Assembly: GCF_002902845.1 (NCBI RefSeq)
Contig: NZ_PPTF01000043.1
Location: forward strand, 30,809-94,808
Length of the DNA: 64,000 bases
Origin: Chromobacterium sinusclupearum
GTDB taxonomy: Bacteria > Pseudomonadota > Gammaproteobacteria > Burkholderiales > Chromobacteriaceae
Reading direction: 5' to 3'
The notes beneath the pieces were generated by a model. The model ran no database searches and was not told the DNA's origin. It was given only the letters and a program-made list of their open reading frames with translations. Position numbers and translations under genes: made by a program. Shown one piece after another: positions 1-10,341 of the stretch; position 1 is the stretch's first letter; every line of letters starts with the position of its first letter.

Positions 1-1112
1 GGCTGATTGGCGGACAGGTCTTCCAGCAAGCCCAATACCTTCTTGACGCAACCAGCGCGGATGGCGTCGATATCCTTGCTCTCTTGCAGGATTTCGCGCG
101 AGACGTTCAGCGGCAGGTCGTTGCTGTCGATCACGCCGCGCACGAAACGCAGGTAGTGCGGCATCAGCTTTTCGGTGTCTTCCATGATGAAGACGCGGCG
201 CACATACAGCTTGACGCCCTGCTTGCGCTCGCGGTCATACAGATCGAACGGCGCGCGCGACGGGATGTACAGCAGTTCGGTGTATTCCTGGCGGCCCTCT
301 ACGCGGGCATGGCTCCAGGCCAGCGGATCGGTGAAGTCGTGGGCTACGTGCTTGTAGAATTCCTGGTACTGCTCGTCGGTGATGTCGTTCTTGGAACGGG
401 TCCATAGCGCGGAGGCGGAGTTGACCACTTCCAGCTCGTCGCTGTTGGTCACTTCGCCGTTCTCGCCGTAGCCGGCGCCCTTCTTCATTTCGATCGGGAT
501 GGAGATGTGGTCGGAGTACTTGCGGACGATGCCCTTCAGGCGCCAGTCGTTCAGCAGCTCGTCTTCGCCTTCCTTCAGGTGCAGCACGATCTCGGTGCCG
601 CGCTCCGCTTTCTCCACCTGCTCCAGCGTGTATTCGCCCTCGCCGTGCGACTCCCAGCGGGTGGCCACGACTTCGCCTGCGCGGCGGGTGGTCAGCGTCA
701 CCTTGTCGGCCACGATGAAGGCGGAGTAGAAGCCGACGCCGAACTGGCCGATCAGGTTGGCATCCTTCTTGGCGTCGCCGGACAACTGCTCGAAGAAGGC
801 CTTGGTGCCGGATTTGGCGATGGTGCCGATATTGGCCACCACTTCGTCGCGGCTCATGCCGATGCCGTTGTCGGCGATGGTGACGGTGCGGGCATCCTTG
901 TCGAAGGTGATGCGGATCTTCAGCTCCGGATCTTCCTCGAACAGCTCCGGCTTGGCCATGCCCTCGAAGCGCAGCTTGTCGGCCGCGTCCGACGCATTGG
1001 AGATCAGTTCACGCAGGAAGATCTCCTTGTTGGAATACAAGGAGTGGATCATCAGCTTCAGCAGCTGTTTCACTTCGGTCTGAAAACCCAGGGTTTCTTT
1101 CTGTGCACTCAT
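1..1112 (-). CDS. htpG: HSP90-family chaperone HtpG, partial (N-terminal part)
   Basis: Cytosolic ATP-dependent chaperone. The gene runs off the left edge, so only about the first 370 residues are visible. The GHKL ATP-binding domain is clear: ELISNASDA at residues 35-43 (E35 and N39 for ATP hydrolysis and Mg), DNGIGM at 81-86 and GQFGVGFYS at 122-130, followed by the start of the middle domain. The start is ATG at 1112, encoding [10 protein letters not shown], the usual HtpG opening. The family is about 630 residues long, so roughly 40% lies outside the window. Confidence 0.97.
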   Translation of the reverse strand, partial: MSAQKETLGFQTEVKQLLKLMIHSLYSNKEIFLRELISNASDAADKLRFEGMAKPELFEEDPELKIRITFDKDARTVTIADNGIGMSRDEVVANIGTIAKSGTKAFFEQLSGDAKKDANLIGQFGVGFYSAFIVADKVTLTTRRAGEVVATRWESHGEGEYTLEQVEKAERGTEIVLHLKEGEDELLNDWRLKGIVRKYSDHISIPIEMKKGAGYGENGEVTNSDELEVVNSASALWTRSKNDITDEQYQEFYKHVAHDFTDPLAWSHARVEGRQEYTELLYIPSRAPFDLYDRERKQGVKLYVRRVFIMEDTEKLMPHYLRFVRGVIDSNDLPLNVSREILQESKDIDAIRAGCVKKVLGLLEDLSANQ

Positions 1113-1186
1113 GGTCGTCAATGTTATTGAGGTTGGCGATAGCTGCAAGATGGTGGGTGTTCCGCGCATTTCAAGACCCAAAATGC

Positions 1187-1217
1187 AAAAAGCCCTGTCC
1201 AGAGACAGGGCTTTTTG
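1187..1217 (-). terminator. Rho-independent terminator after proQ
   Basis: A 9-bp perfect stem (1191-1199 with 1204-1212, loop of 4) is followed on the minus strand by a T-run. It ends the proQ transcript just before the htpG promoter region. Confidence 0.8.
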
Positions 1218-1232
1218 ATCCGGCAAGCAGGC

Positions 1233-1670
1233 TCAGGATTCGGCCTGGCCTTCCTGCTGCTGCGCGGGCGCCGCGTCAGCCGGAGCCGGCTGCACCTGGG
1301 CGGCCTCTTCTGCCGGAGCGGCGTTCTTCGGCTGCATCTGCAACTCGGCGGCGCGTTTTTCTTCCGCGCTCACCTCGCCTTGCGGCTTGCCGCTCAGGTC
1401 GAAGCGCTTGCCGCCGCGCGCCAGGGACTTCAGATAACGCGGCTTGCGGCAGTGGTTGGCTACCACGCGCGAGATCAACGCGGAATCGAACTGGGGGAGC
1501 GAAGCGATCAGGCTCTCGTGAATGCCGAGCGCCAAGGGCCGGAACTGACGAAACACGTCGAACTTGCCGTAAATGTGATCTGCGATCATCTCGGTCTGCT
1601 TTTTCTTGGACAAGCTTTGAACAGCAGACTTGAGAGCAGCACCGAGTGCCGTTTCAGTATTTGGCTTCAT
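1233..1670 (-). CDS. proQ: ProQ/FinO-family RNA chaperone
   Basis: Small RNA-binding protein of the ProQ/FinO family. These bind structured 3' ends of mRNAs and small RNAs and affect their stability. The 145-residue product has the FinO-type domain at about residues 5-90, including the stretch ending CRKPRYLKSL, then a low-complexity Ala/Gln/Pro/Glu tail. It lacks the long linker and C-terminal Tudor-like domain of E. coli ProQ, so it resembles the minimal neisserial form. It is monocistronic, with its own terminator. Hfq is also encoded in this window, so the cell has both RNA chaperones. Confidence 0.9.
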   Translation of the reverse strand: MKPNTETALGAALKSAVQSLSKKKQTEMIADHIYGKFDVFRQFRPLALGIHESLIASLPQFDSALISRVVANHCRKPRYLKSLARGGKRFDLSGKPQGEVSAEEKRAAELQMQPKNAAPAEEAAQVQPAPADAAPAQQQEGQAES

Positions 1671-1852
1671 GAACTTCTATCTAGATCCATTGATGCTAAA
1701 GACAGCGCATGCTGCCCAATCAAGAGGCGTGATGCAACCGGCCACTTGTCCAGTTTAGACGATGGGCGCCACTTGGCGTCATTTTAATGCTGCCAGATTA
1801 AACCTGACAGCATGTACGCCTAGCAGAATCATCATCGCGCCCTTACTCAGCG

Positions 1853-1937
1853 TGGTGCCCCGGGCCGGAATCGAACCGGCACAGCCGAAGCCGAGGGATT
1901 TTAAGTCCCTTGTGTCTACCAATTTCACCACCGGGGC
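1853..1937 (-). tRNA. tRNA-Leu (anticodon UAA)
   Basis: 85-nt tRNA with CCA encoded. The acceptor stem is GCCCCGG/CCGGGGC, the anticodon loop CTTAAAA gives UAA, and there is a long variable arm typical of Leu tRNAs. It has its own promoter at 1954-1982. Confidence 0.97.
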
Positions 1938-1953
1938 CGCTACAGAGCAGGCG

Positions 1954-1982
1954 ATTGTAGCCCAGCAAAACTGGACTGACAA
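1954..1982 (-). promoter_or_regulatory. sigma70-type promoter for tRNA-Leu
   Basis: On the minus strand TTGTCA (1982-1977), a 17-nt spacer and TACAAT (1959-1954) lie just upstream of the tRNA-Leu 5' end at 1937. Confidence 0.8.
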
Positions 1983-2486
1983 TGCATTTTAAATATCAAG
2001 AATCCTTGCCGCGCGGGCCTGAAATGTCGCAGGCAACTGGCAAATTCAGATACTGGGAGGAAATTCCAGATCAGCAGAGGTAACAGCGGGAACACTGAAG
2101 ACAACAGCCTGATTTTAAAGAATTGCCACAACGCGGATGGAGCAGCACTTTAACCAGAAAGGGAAAAACTGTCAACGCGCGTCAGGCCGGCTTGGCACAG
2201 AAAAGACAATGTCCTCAATGAAAAGGATCAACATTACAAGTCGATAATATACAGATATCTTACTCATTCTCATTACAAAGCAGCAATTTACATTTTTAAT
2301 TTTTTATATACAAAAAGACAGCAGCTTAATGAGAAAAATCCATCAAATATCAACAATTCAAAGCCTAAATAGCAGGGAAATCACGCCACATCCAAACAGC
2401 AAGACGTAATTTCCCTCCGCTCTACAAGCGCTACCGCGAGCCGAAGCCAAGCGGCATGCCGTCACTGTTTATTGACATACTGACAA
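1983..2486. other. Gene-free stretch with an AT-rich core
   Basis: No convincing gene on either strand. About 2200-2420 is strikingly AT-rich, with runs such as TTTTTAATTTTTTATATAC, in an otherwise GC-rich chromosome. Only very short ORFs without ribosome binding sites occur. It lies between the tRNA-Leu promoter and the end of the beta-lactamase gene. Confidence 0.7.
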
Positions 2487-3650
2487 TCAGGACAGCCCTG
2501 CCGAATCCAGCACCGCCAAGATGCGATAAGCCGCCGTCACGCGCGCCGCATTCGGGTAATTGCGGTTGGCCAGCATCACCACAGCGATTTTGCGGGATGG
2601 CACCAGCGCCACATACGCGCCAAAACCATTGGTGGAGCCGGTTTTGTTCAATAACACCGCTTCCTTGGCCGGCCGCGCAGGAGTCAGCCAGCTGACACGC
2701 TGCGGCTGGAAAGCCATTTCATTGGCGTTGCCGGCCAGCAAGCGCTGCAAGCTCACCGGATAGCGGTAACCCTCCCAACCCAAGCCCTGCTCCAAGTCGC
2801 CCGTCCGGTAATAAGCGGCATGGCTGGCGTCCAGCGCTTGGCGCAAGCGGGCATCGCCCCAATTGGCCGCCATGTATTTGGCCATATCCGCCGCACTGGA
2901 TTTGATGCCGTAGGCCTCGGAATCGAGCGCGCCCGGACCCACCCGCACCGGCTTGCCATCGCGGGCGTAGCCCCAGGCATAGCGATCCATCTGGGAGGCC
3001 GGCACCCGGACATAGGTGCTGCTCAGTCCGAGCTTAGGCAACAGCGTCTTTTCCATCGCCTCGTCAAACGGCTGTCCCAGGCTTTGCGCCGCCAGATAAC
3101 CAAACAGGCCGATGCTGGGATTGGAATACAAGCGGCGCTCTCCGGCCGCGAAAGCCGGACGGAAAGCCTGGTAATACCCAATCGCCTGCTGCCCGCTGTT
3201 TACGGCATCCGGGAACTGCAGCGGCAGGCCGCCTGCGGTATACGTCGCCAACTGCAATAGCGTAGCCTGGCCGATGGCACTGCCCTGCAGCGCCGGCAAG
3301 CGGCTGCCGGCCGTATCGGACAGCGACAGCTTGCCTTGGCTCCGCGCATAGCCGCCCAAGATGCCGGTAAAAGTCTTGCTGATGGAGCCAAGTTCAAACA
3401 GCGTGTCCTGAGTGACCGGCTGGCGGCTCTGTTTCGATGCAAAACCATAATTGAAGAAGTACGTCCGGCCATTGGCCACCACCGCTATCGCCATGCCGGG
3501 GATGTCGTGCGTCTTCATCAAGGGCGGGATCGTCGCATCCACCACCTGAGCAATGGCCGGCGGCGCATTCACTGCCGCTCTGGTCAAACCGGAATACAGG
3601 AAAAGGCAGCCCAACAAGCCGGCCAGCGCCGACGTTTTTTGGATACGCAT
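2487..3650 (-). CDS. ampC: Class C (AmpC-type) beta-lactamase
   Basis: Periplasmic serine beta-lactamase, 387 residues, the usual AmpC length. A Sec signal peptide ends near residue 25. The three class C motifs are present: S89-I-S-K92 (nucleophile and general base), Y175-S-N177 and K335-T-G near the C-terminus. The start is ATG at 3650, preceded by AAGGAG nine bases upstream; a longer reading frame to 3740 lacks a good ribosome binding site. No LysR-type ampR lies next to it. The neighbour upstream is a peptidoglycan amidase, the functional class that produces or removes AmpC-inducing muropeptides. Confidence 0.93.
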   Translation of the reverse strand: MRIQKTSALAGLLGCLFLYSGLTRAAVNAPPAIAQVVDATIPPLMKTHDIPGMAIAVVANGRTYFFNYGFASKQSRQPVTQDTLFELGSISKTFTGILGGYARSQGKLSLSDTAGSRLPALQGSAIGQATLLQLATYTAGGLPLQFPDAVNSGQQAIGYYQAFRPAFAAGERRLYSNPSIGLFGYLAAQSLGQPFDEAMEKTLLPKLGLSSTYVRVPASQMDRYAWGYARDGKPVRVGPGALDSEAYGIKSSAADMAKYMAANWGDARLRQALDASHAAYYRTGDLEQGLGWEGYRYPVSLQRLLAGNANEMAFQPQRVSWLTPARPAKEAVLLNKTGSTNGFGAYVALVPSRKIAVVMLANRNYPNAARVTAAYRILAVLDSAGLS

Positions 3651-3805
3651 CGAGAAACACTCCTTGGCGGACTGGGCATCGGCTCCCGACGCACAGGATC
3701 TGCGCGGCGCGATGCCATGAAAGGGAAAACATGCCGCCACATTACAAACCGCTTCCGGCGACGTAAACCGCCTACCCTGTAACCAGCGTAACCACGCCTA
3801 TGGCC

Positions 3806-4714
3806 TCAAGGATGCTCGGCTTTATCGACAGCGTGCTCAGGGTCGACATATTTCCGCAACAGGGCATCGAGCCTGGCCGATGATTCGGCATCCGGCTCGC
3901 CGTCAAAGCGCGCCGGACGGAAGTGCATCTGGAACGCCGCGATCGCCGCGCGCGTGCCGTCGTCCAACACGCCGCTTTGCGGCGCATCGTAACCGTAGGC
4001 CGACAATCGCCGCTGCCAGCTCGCCACATCCGGCTGCGCCGATTGCCGCGGCAGGAAGTGCTGGATATCCTCATCGTCCGGCCAGGCGCCTATGCCAAAA
4101 TCGCGATACAGCCGCTCCCAGGGAAACCTTGGCCCCGGATCCACCTTGCGGCCCGGCGAGATGTCGGCATGCCCCACCACATTGCTCGGCGGGATCTGGT
4201 GCCGCGCCACGATATCGGACGCCAGCCTGCCAAGCAGAGCGATCTGCTCTTCTGAAAAGTCAAACCACGTCCGCTGCATCAGCGGCCATTCATCCTGCTG
4301 CGGCGATGGATACCCCAGATTGACGATCTCGATGCCGATTGAGCTGGTATTCAGATAACGCACGCCCTGCCAATAGCTGTCGCCGGCATGCCAGGCCCGC
4401 CGCGCCTCCGGCACCAGGCGCAACACGGCAGGCTTGCGCGCAAGGGTCTGGGCGTCCGGCACCAGATAGTGCGCGCTGGCGCGGTACTGCGCGTCGGTCA
4501 GCAGACGCAGCGAAGTCGGGTAATCGACGGCGGTGTAATGAAACACCAGCGTCCGGACGCGAGAGTCCTGGCTAGCCGACGCTATCGATTCATCAATCCA
4601 ATCCGCCGCCGACACATCCGCCGCCCATGCCCTGCTCGTCAGCACGCCTCCCGTAGCGGCGCAGGCCAGCGGCACCAGGCCGCCACGATACAAAAACTGC
4701 CTGCGATTGATCAT
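3806..4714 (-). CDS. Tat-exported N-acetylmuramoyl-L-alanine amidase (AmiD/AmpD-like) with peptidoglycan-binding domain
   Basis: Zinc amidase that cleaves the bond between MurNAc and the stem peptide. The 302-residue protein starts NRRQFLYRGG, a twin-arginine signal ending at about AWA (residues 29-31). An Amidase_2 domain follows, with likely zinc ligands H59, H182 and D192 (in HADISPGRKVDPG). A PG_binding_1 domain occupies about 227-270. ATG at 4714 was chosen because AAAGGAGAAGG lies just upstream; the alternative ATG at 4735 would disrupt the Tat signal. AmiD or a general wall-recycling amidase is more likely than cytosolic AmpD because of the export signal. Confidence 0.88.
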   Translation of the reverse strand: MINRRQFLYRGGLVPLACAATGGVLTSRAWAADVSAADWIDESIASASQDSRVRTLVFHYTAVDYPTSLRLLTDAQYRASAHYLVPDAQTLARKPAVLRLVPEARRAWHAGDSYWQGVRYLNTSSIGIEIVNLGYPSPQQDEWPLMQRTWFDFSEEQIALLGRLASDIVARHQIPPSNVVGHADISPGRKVDPGPRFPWERLYRDFGIGAWPDDEDIQHFLPRQSAQPDVASWQRRLSAYGYDAPQSGVLDDGTRAAIAAFQMHFRPARFDGEPDAESSARLDALLRKYVDPEHAVDKAEHP

Positions 4715-4967
4715 CGAGCCTTCTCCTTTGTCCATGGGCCCTACCCGCTGCTCATGGGTGATTGTCTTGATTGAATAGAGTCTGACTAAGGGCCCGCCGT
4801 TAAATTCACGCTTGCTGCGCAGACTACCGCGGTTGATGGGACATGAAAACGCGCTTTATGGAGATATTTCCGCAGATACTGCTGCGGCGCTGGCAGTGAA
4901 AATGGAAAACTACCTGACCAGAAAAAGATAGCAAAAACGGCCGGGAAGGAATTGAACAGGAAAATAG

Positions 4968-5001
4968 AAAAACCCCGTAAGTCTTTGACTTACGGGGTTT
5001 T
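4968..5001 (-). terminator. Terminator of the tRNA-Gly/Cys operon
   Basis: A 15-bp stem (4969-4983 with 4987-5001) has a 3-nt loop. On the minus strand it follows tRNA-Cys directly. Confidence 0.85.
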
Positions 5002-5004
5002 ATC

Positions 5005-5078
5005 TGGAGGCGGGGGTCGGAATCGAACCGGCGTAGACGGATTTGCAATCCGCTGCATAACCACTTTGCTACCCCGCC
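5005..5078 (-). tRNA. tRNA-Cys (anticodon GCA)
   Basis: 74 nt with CCA encoded. Acceptor arm GGCGGGG, anticodon loop TTGCAAA giving GCA. It is the last gene of the operon led by the tRNA-Gly array. Confidence 0.97.
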
Positions 5079-5121
5079 GTAACCGGCGTATCGACCAGAT
5101 TATATCTGATCCATTTGAATT

Positions 5122-5197
5122 TGGAGCGGGAAACGAGGCTCGAACTCGCGACCTCAACCTTGGCAAGGTTGCGCTCTACCAACTGAGCTATTCCCGC
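5122..5197 (-). tRNA. tRNA-Gly (anticodon GCC), copy 5 in transcription order
   Basis: 76 nt with CCA encoded. Acceptor GCGGGAA, anticodon GCC. Identical to the four copies upstream; 43 nt from tRNA-Cys. Confidence 0.97.
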
Positions 5198-5223
5198 GGT
5201 GCAAATTTTTTCAAGCTTGATTC

Positions 5224-5299
5224 TGGAGCGGGAAACGAGGCTCGAACTCGCGACCTCAACCTTGGCAAGGTTGCGCTCTACCAACTGAGCTATTCCCGC
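5224..5299 (-). tRNA. tRNA-Gly (anticodon GCC), copy 4
   Basis: 76 nt, identical in sequence to the other copies. Spacer of 26 nt to the next copy. Confidence 0.97.
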
Positions 5300-5322
5300 A
5301 GTGCAGATTTTTCAAACTTGTT

Positions 5323-5398
5323 TGGAGCGGGAAACGAGGCTCGAACTCGCGACCTCAACCTTGGCAAGGTTGCGCTCTACCAACTGAGCTATTCCCGC
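5323..5398 (-). tRNA. tRNA-Gly (anticodon GCC), copy 3
   Basis: 76 nt, identical to the other copies; spacer of 23 nt. Confidence 0.97.
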
Positions 5399-5421
5399 AT
5401 CACAAATTTTTTCAAGACTTT

Positions 5422-5497
5422 TGGAGCGGGAAACGAGGCTCGAACTCGCGACCTCAACCTTGGCAAGGTTGCGCTCTACCAACTGAGCTATTCCCGC
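5422..5497 (-). tRNA. tRNA-Gly (anticodon GCC), copy 2
   Basis: 76 nt, identical to the other copies; spacer of 23 nt. Confidence 0.97.
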
Positions 5498-5519
5498 ATC
5501 GAAAATTGTTTCAAGTTGC

Positions 5520-5595
5520 TGGAGCGGGAAACGAGGCTCGAACTCGCGACCTCAACCTTGGCAAGGTTGCGCTCTACCAACTGAGCTATTCCCGC
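5520..5595 (-). tRNA. tRNA-Gly (anticodon GCC), copy 1
   Basis: 76 nt, first gene of the operon, about 68 nt downstream of the promoter at 5664-5691. Identical to the other four copies. Confidence 0.97.
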
Positions 5596-5663
5596 GCTGC
5601 ATAAACTTGCTACAACCATCTTGATCTCGCTGCTGCTTTGTCAGCGGCGGCGAGAGACTGCGA

Positions 5664-5691
5664 ATTATAGAGATTTGTTTGAGGCTGTCAA
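5664..5691 (-). promoter_or_regulatory. Consensus sigma70 promoter of the tRNA-Gly/Cys operon
   Basis: On the minus strand a perfect TTGACA (5691-5686), 16-nt spacer and perfect TATAAT (5669-5664), just after the pgsA stop codon. Both hexamers match the consensus, as expected for a heavily used stable-RNA promoter. Confidence 0.88.
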
Positions 5692-5695
5692 CACT

Positions 5696-6277
5696 TCATA
5701 CATCTATTTTTTTACCCGCAAACTCTTTGGCGGCCATTTGCAGGTAATAAACCATTGACCATAAAGTCAATATGACTGCGACGTACATGGAAAAATTTCC
5801 CAACCAGCGGGCATCGATGCCCGGCAACAAGGCGCCATCGTACAGCAGCAGAGTGATCGCCAGCATTTGCGCCGCGGTTTTCAGTTTGCCGATATAGGCG
5901 ACCGCCACGCTGTTGCGGTTGCCCATGCCCGCCATCCACTCGCGCAGCGCCGAGATGGTGATCTCGCGGCCGATGATGATCATGGCCATCCAGCCTTCGG
6001 TGCGGCCCAGCTGCACCAGCAGGATCAGCGCGGCGGCCACGATCAGCTTGTCCGCCACCGGGTCGAGAAAGGCGCCGAATGCCGATGTCTGCCCCAGCTT
6101 GCGCGCCAGAAAGCCATCCAGCCAGTCCGTGGCGGCCGCCAATGCGAAAATGCCGGCCCCCACGACATTGCGGCTATGCAGCAGCAAGATGGAGTCCGGC
6201 AGGAAAAACACCGCCACGCAGATCGGGATCAAGGCGACCCTGATCCAGGTCAGTAATATCGGCAAATTGAAGGGCAT
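5696..6277 (-). CDS. pgsA: CDP-diacylglycerol--glycerol-3-phosphate 3-phosphatidyltransferase
   Basis: Inner-membrane enzyme making phosphatidylglycerol phosphate from CDP-diacylglycerol and glycerol-3-phosphate, the committed step to phosphatidylglycerol and cardiolipin. 193 residues, several hydrophobic segments. The CDP-alcohol phosphotransferase signature is complete: D51, D54-G55, A58-R59, G68, D72 and D76. It follows uvrC and precedes tRNA-Gly, the same order as E. coli uvrC-pgsA-glyW-cysT-leuZ. Confidence 0.95.
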   Translation of the reverse strand: MPFNLPILLTWIRVALIPICVAVFFLPDSILLLHSRNVVGAGIFALAAATDWLDGFLARKLGQTSAFGAFLDPVADKLIVAAALILLVQLGRTEGWMAMIIIGREITISALREWMAGMGNRNSVAVAYIGKLKTAAQMLAITLLLYDGALLPGIDARWLGNFSMYVAVILTLWSMVYYLQMAAKEFAGKKIDV

Positions 6278-6364
6278 CGGTTTTGGTCTTGTCGCTTCAG
6301 GCTCGTCAACAACGCGGGCCGGCGCCCCGAGCCTGGATCAGGGGCGCCCGCCGCTTACAATCAA

Positions 6365-8170
6365 CTAATGCAAGGCATTGTAAATCTTTTCCGCCAGGGT
6401 TCGGCTGATGCCTTCCACCTGCGTCAGGTCATCCACGCTGGCGGCCACCACGCCTCGCAGCCCGCCAAAGCGCGTCAGCAGCTGCTGGCGGCGCTTGGCG
6501 CCGATGCCGGGGATATCTTCCAGCGTCGATGCCGTGCGCGCCTTGGCCCGCCGCGCGCGATGGCCGGTGATGGCAAAGCGGTGGGCTTCGTCGCGCACGG
6601 TCTGGATCAGATGCAACGCCGGATGGTCCTGGCGCAATTGTAGCGTCTTTTCCAAGTACGGCAGGATCAGCGTTTCCAGCCCGGGCTTGCGCTCCTCGCC
6701 CTTGGCGATGCCGACGATGGGCAAATTCAGCCCCAGTTCGCCGAATACCTCCAGCGCCACGCCCACCTGGCCCTTGCCGCCGTCGATGAACACCGCGTCC
6801 GGCAATCTGCCCTCGCCTTCCGCCAGTTTGCCGTAGCGACGTGACAGGACTTCGCGCATCGCGGCGTAATCGTCGCCCGGCGTGGCGGTGGTGATGTTGA
6901 AGCGCCGGTATTCGCTAGGCTGCATCGCGCCCTTGTCGTACACCACGCAGGACGCCACCGTGGCTTCGCCCATGGTGTGGCTGATGTCGAAGCACTCGAA
7001 ACGAGCGGCATCCTCCAGCTCCAATACCTCGTTCAGCTGCGCCAGCCGCTGGGTTTGGGTGGCCTTGCTGCCCAAACGCTGCTGGATGGCCAGCTCGGCG
7101 TTCTTTTCCGCCATCTCCAGCCATACCCGGCGCTCGCCTATCGGATTGCTGACGATGGCGATCTTGCGGCCGGCCCGCTCCAGCAAAAACTGCTGCAGCG
7201 CGTCATCCAGCGGGCCGTTGACGACCAGCGCCGTCGGCACCGTGGCATTCAGGTAGTGCTGGGCGACGAAGGCCTGCAGGATTTCCTCGGCGGTATCGGC
7301 CTCGCCGCCTATCGGGAAGTGGCTCTTGTCCCCCAGGTGGCGGCCGCCGCGTATCATCACCAGATTGACGCAAGGCTGACCGTCCCGGATCAGCGCCGCC
7401 ACCACGTCGCAGTCCTGCTGGCTCTGGTTGCTGGCGACGAACTGCTTCTCCTGCACCCGCGCCAGCGCCTGGATCTGATCGCGCAGCTCGGCCGCCTGTT
7501 CGAAAGCCATCGCCTCCGCCGCCGCCGTCATCCGCCGCGTCAGCTCGTCTATCAGCTCGCTCTGCCGCCCATTCAGGAAGGCGACCGCGCTGGAGACATC
7601 CGCCGCGTACTCTTCTTTGGAAATATGCTCGACGCAGGGGCCGGAGCAGCGCTTGATCTGATACAGCAGACAGGGGCGGGAGCGATTGGCGAACACCGCG
7701 TCCTCGCAGGTGCGCAGGCGGAAGACTTTCTGCAGTATCTGGATACTCTCGCGCACCGCGTAGCTGTTGGGAAACGGTCCGAAGTATTGGTTGGGCTTTT
7801 TCGGCTCGCCGCGGTAATACGCCATCTGCGGAAAGGCATGGCCGCTGAGCATCAGATAGGGATAGGACTTGTCGTCGCGAAACAAAATGTTATAGCGCGG
7901 CGACAGCGCCTTGATCAGATTGTTCTCCAGAATCAAGGCCTCGGCCTCGGAACGCGTGACCGTGGTTTCGATATTGGCGATCTGCCGCACCATCAGCCGG
8001 ATGCGCGGGCTGAGGTCGTTCTTCTGGAAATACGAGCTGACGCGGCGCTTCAGGTCTATCGCCTTGCCCACGTACAACACCTTGCCGTCTTCGCCCAGCA
8101 TGCGGTAGACGCCGGGCAGCGACGGCAGGTTCTGCAATACGTTCCGGTAGTCGAATTCGGGCTTGGACAC
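6365..8170 (-). CDS. uvrC: Excinuclease ABC subunit C
   Basis: Nuclease subunit of nucleotide excision repair that makes both incisions around a UvrB-marked lesion. 601 residues, full length: GIY-YIG domain near residues 18-97 ([15 protein letters not shown]), a UVR domain in the middle, the RNase H-like domain, and a C-terminal helix-hairpin-helix region ([13 protein letters not shown]). The apparent start is GTG at 8170, immediately after the TAA of the DUF4124 gene, so translation is probably coupled to it. pgsA follows downstream. Confidence 0.96.
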   Translation of the reverse strand: MSKPEFDYRNVLQNLPSLPGVYRMLGEDGKVLYVGKAIDLKRRVSSYFQKNDLSPRIRLMVRQIANIETTVTRSEAEALILENNLIKALSPRYNILFRDDKSYPYLMLSGHAFPQMAYYRGEPKKPNQYFGPFPNSYAVRESIQILQKVFRLRTCEDAVFANRSRPCLLYQIKRCSGPCVEHISKEEYAADVSSAVAFLNGRQSELIDELTRRMTAAAEAMAFEQAAELRDQIQALARVQEKQFVASNQSQQDCDVVAALIRDGQPCVNLVMIRGGRHLGDKSHFPIGGEADTAEEILQAFVAQHYLNATVPTALVVNGPLDDALQQFLLERAGRKIAIVSNPIGERRVWLEMAEKNAELAIQQRLGSKATQTQRLAQLNEVLELEDAARFECFDISHTMGEATVASCVVYDKGAMQPSEYRRFNITTATPGDDYAAMREVLSRRYGKLAEGEGRLPDAVFIDGGKGQVGVALEVFGELGLNLPIVGIAKGEERKPGLETLILPYLEKTLQLRQDHPALHLIQTVRDEAHRFAITGHRARRAKARTASTLEDIPGIGAKRRQQLLTRFGGLRGVVAASVDDLTQVEGISRTLAEKIYNALH

Positions 8171-8602
8171 TTATTTATTGCACCAAGTCTGTACGTCTTT
8201 CTGAGCCTGGCGGATCATCTCGTTGCGCTGGGCGTCGGTGGCCAGCGCGGTGGAGCCCGGCAGGCGGATGCGCCCGTTCAGCTGCAGCGTGGACAAATTG
8301 TTTTGCGCCTGCTTGCAGTTCTGCTCCTTGATCTTGGCGTTGGCGGCCGCGATGGCCGCGCTGTCGGATGCCACGGGCTTGCTCTCGGCTTTCTTTTCCG
8401 CCTTTTTTTCCGGTTGCGGCGCGGAGGCCGGCATCGGCGCAGGGTGCGTCCGCACGTTCAGCTTGCGCGCGTTGACATTGGGCGGCGGCTGATCGGAATA
8501 CACCTTTTTGCCGTTGGCGTCGGTCCAGGTGTAGACCTCGGCCAACGCGGCGGCCGGCGTCAGCAAAACCAGCAAAAACGTCCATACTAAAGATGACTTC
8601 AT
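8171..8602 (-). CDS. DUF4124-domain periplasmic protein
   Basis: Unknown function. 143 residues with a Sec signal of about 21 residues ending AALA, then the DUF4124 stretch VYTWTDANGKKVYSDQPP, common in proteobacterial envelope proteins. A Lys/Glu/Ala-rich linker follows, and a C-terminal part with two cysteines (one in KEQNCKQAQ, one in QTWCNK) that could form a disulfide. ATG at 8602 opens the signal peptide; the longer frame to 8668 does not. Its stop codon abuts the uvrC start. Confidence 0.8.
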   Translation of the reverse strand: MKSSLVWTFLLVLLTPAAALAEVYTWTDANGKKVYSDQPPPNVNARKLNVRTHPAPMPASAPQPEKKAEKKAESKPVASDSAAIAAANAKIKEQNCKQAQNNLSTLQLNGRIRLPGSTALATDAQRNEMIRQAQKDVQTWCNK

Positions 8603-8687
8603 TGTCGCTATCCCTGAACCCTCTGGCTGTATGTCCCGGATTGTAAGGCTTGCCATCCGGCCGCGCAAAAGCGGTCGGAACGCGTTT

Positions 8688-8716
8688 TTGCAGAACAGTC
8701 GCCGATCCGGTACAAT
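8688..8716 (+). promoter_or_regulatory. Promoter of guaB
   Basis: TTGCAG (8688-8693), 17-nt spacer, TACAAT (8711-8716). This gives a leader of about 20 nt that contains the AAGGAAA ribosome binding site before ATG at 8743. Confidence 0.65.
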
Positions 8717-8733
8717 GCGGCTTTGCCGCCTAA

Positions 8734-10206
<1,473 letters not shown>

Positions 10207-10230
10207 GCCGTTACGCTGGAATTCGCCATG

Positions 10231-10258
10231 AAGGCAGGCCTCTCGGCCTGCCTTTTTC
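10231..10258 (+). terminator. Terminator after guaB
   Basis: 10-bp perfect stem (10231-10240 with 10245-10254), loop TCTC, followed by a T-run. Confidence 0.88.
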
Positions 10259-10341
10259 TTTGCCTGACGCCGTTTCCTGCCCCTCATCCTCCCTGCCAAC
10301 CATTGCGTCTCGCTTACGCGCGGCGCTGCCCACCGCCCGCA

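Noticed and set aside
1740..1860. Integration (att) site at the 3' end of tRNA-Leu.
   Set aside because: No integrase gene and no repeated copy of the tRNA 3' end was found in the window; the foreign-looking DNA lies on the promoter side of the tRNA.
2329..2409. A 26-codon frame inside the AT-rich stretch before ampC.
   Set aside because: No ribosome binding site; composition is that of the AT-rich DNA itself.
4836..4931. A 31-codon plus-strand frame between the amidase gene and the tRNA operon terminator.
   Set aside because: Amino-acid composition looks plausible but there is no ribosome binding site, no recognisable homology and no promoter; kept out of the feature list.
4952..5584. A 210-codon plus-strand frame with repeated sequence blocks across the tRNA-Gly array.
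   Set aside because: It is the antisense reading of the five tandem tRNA genes, which produces an apparent repeat protein.
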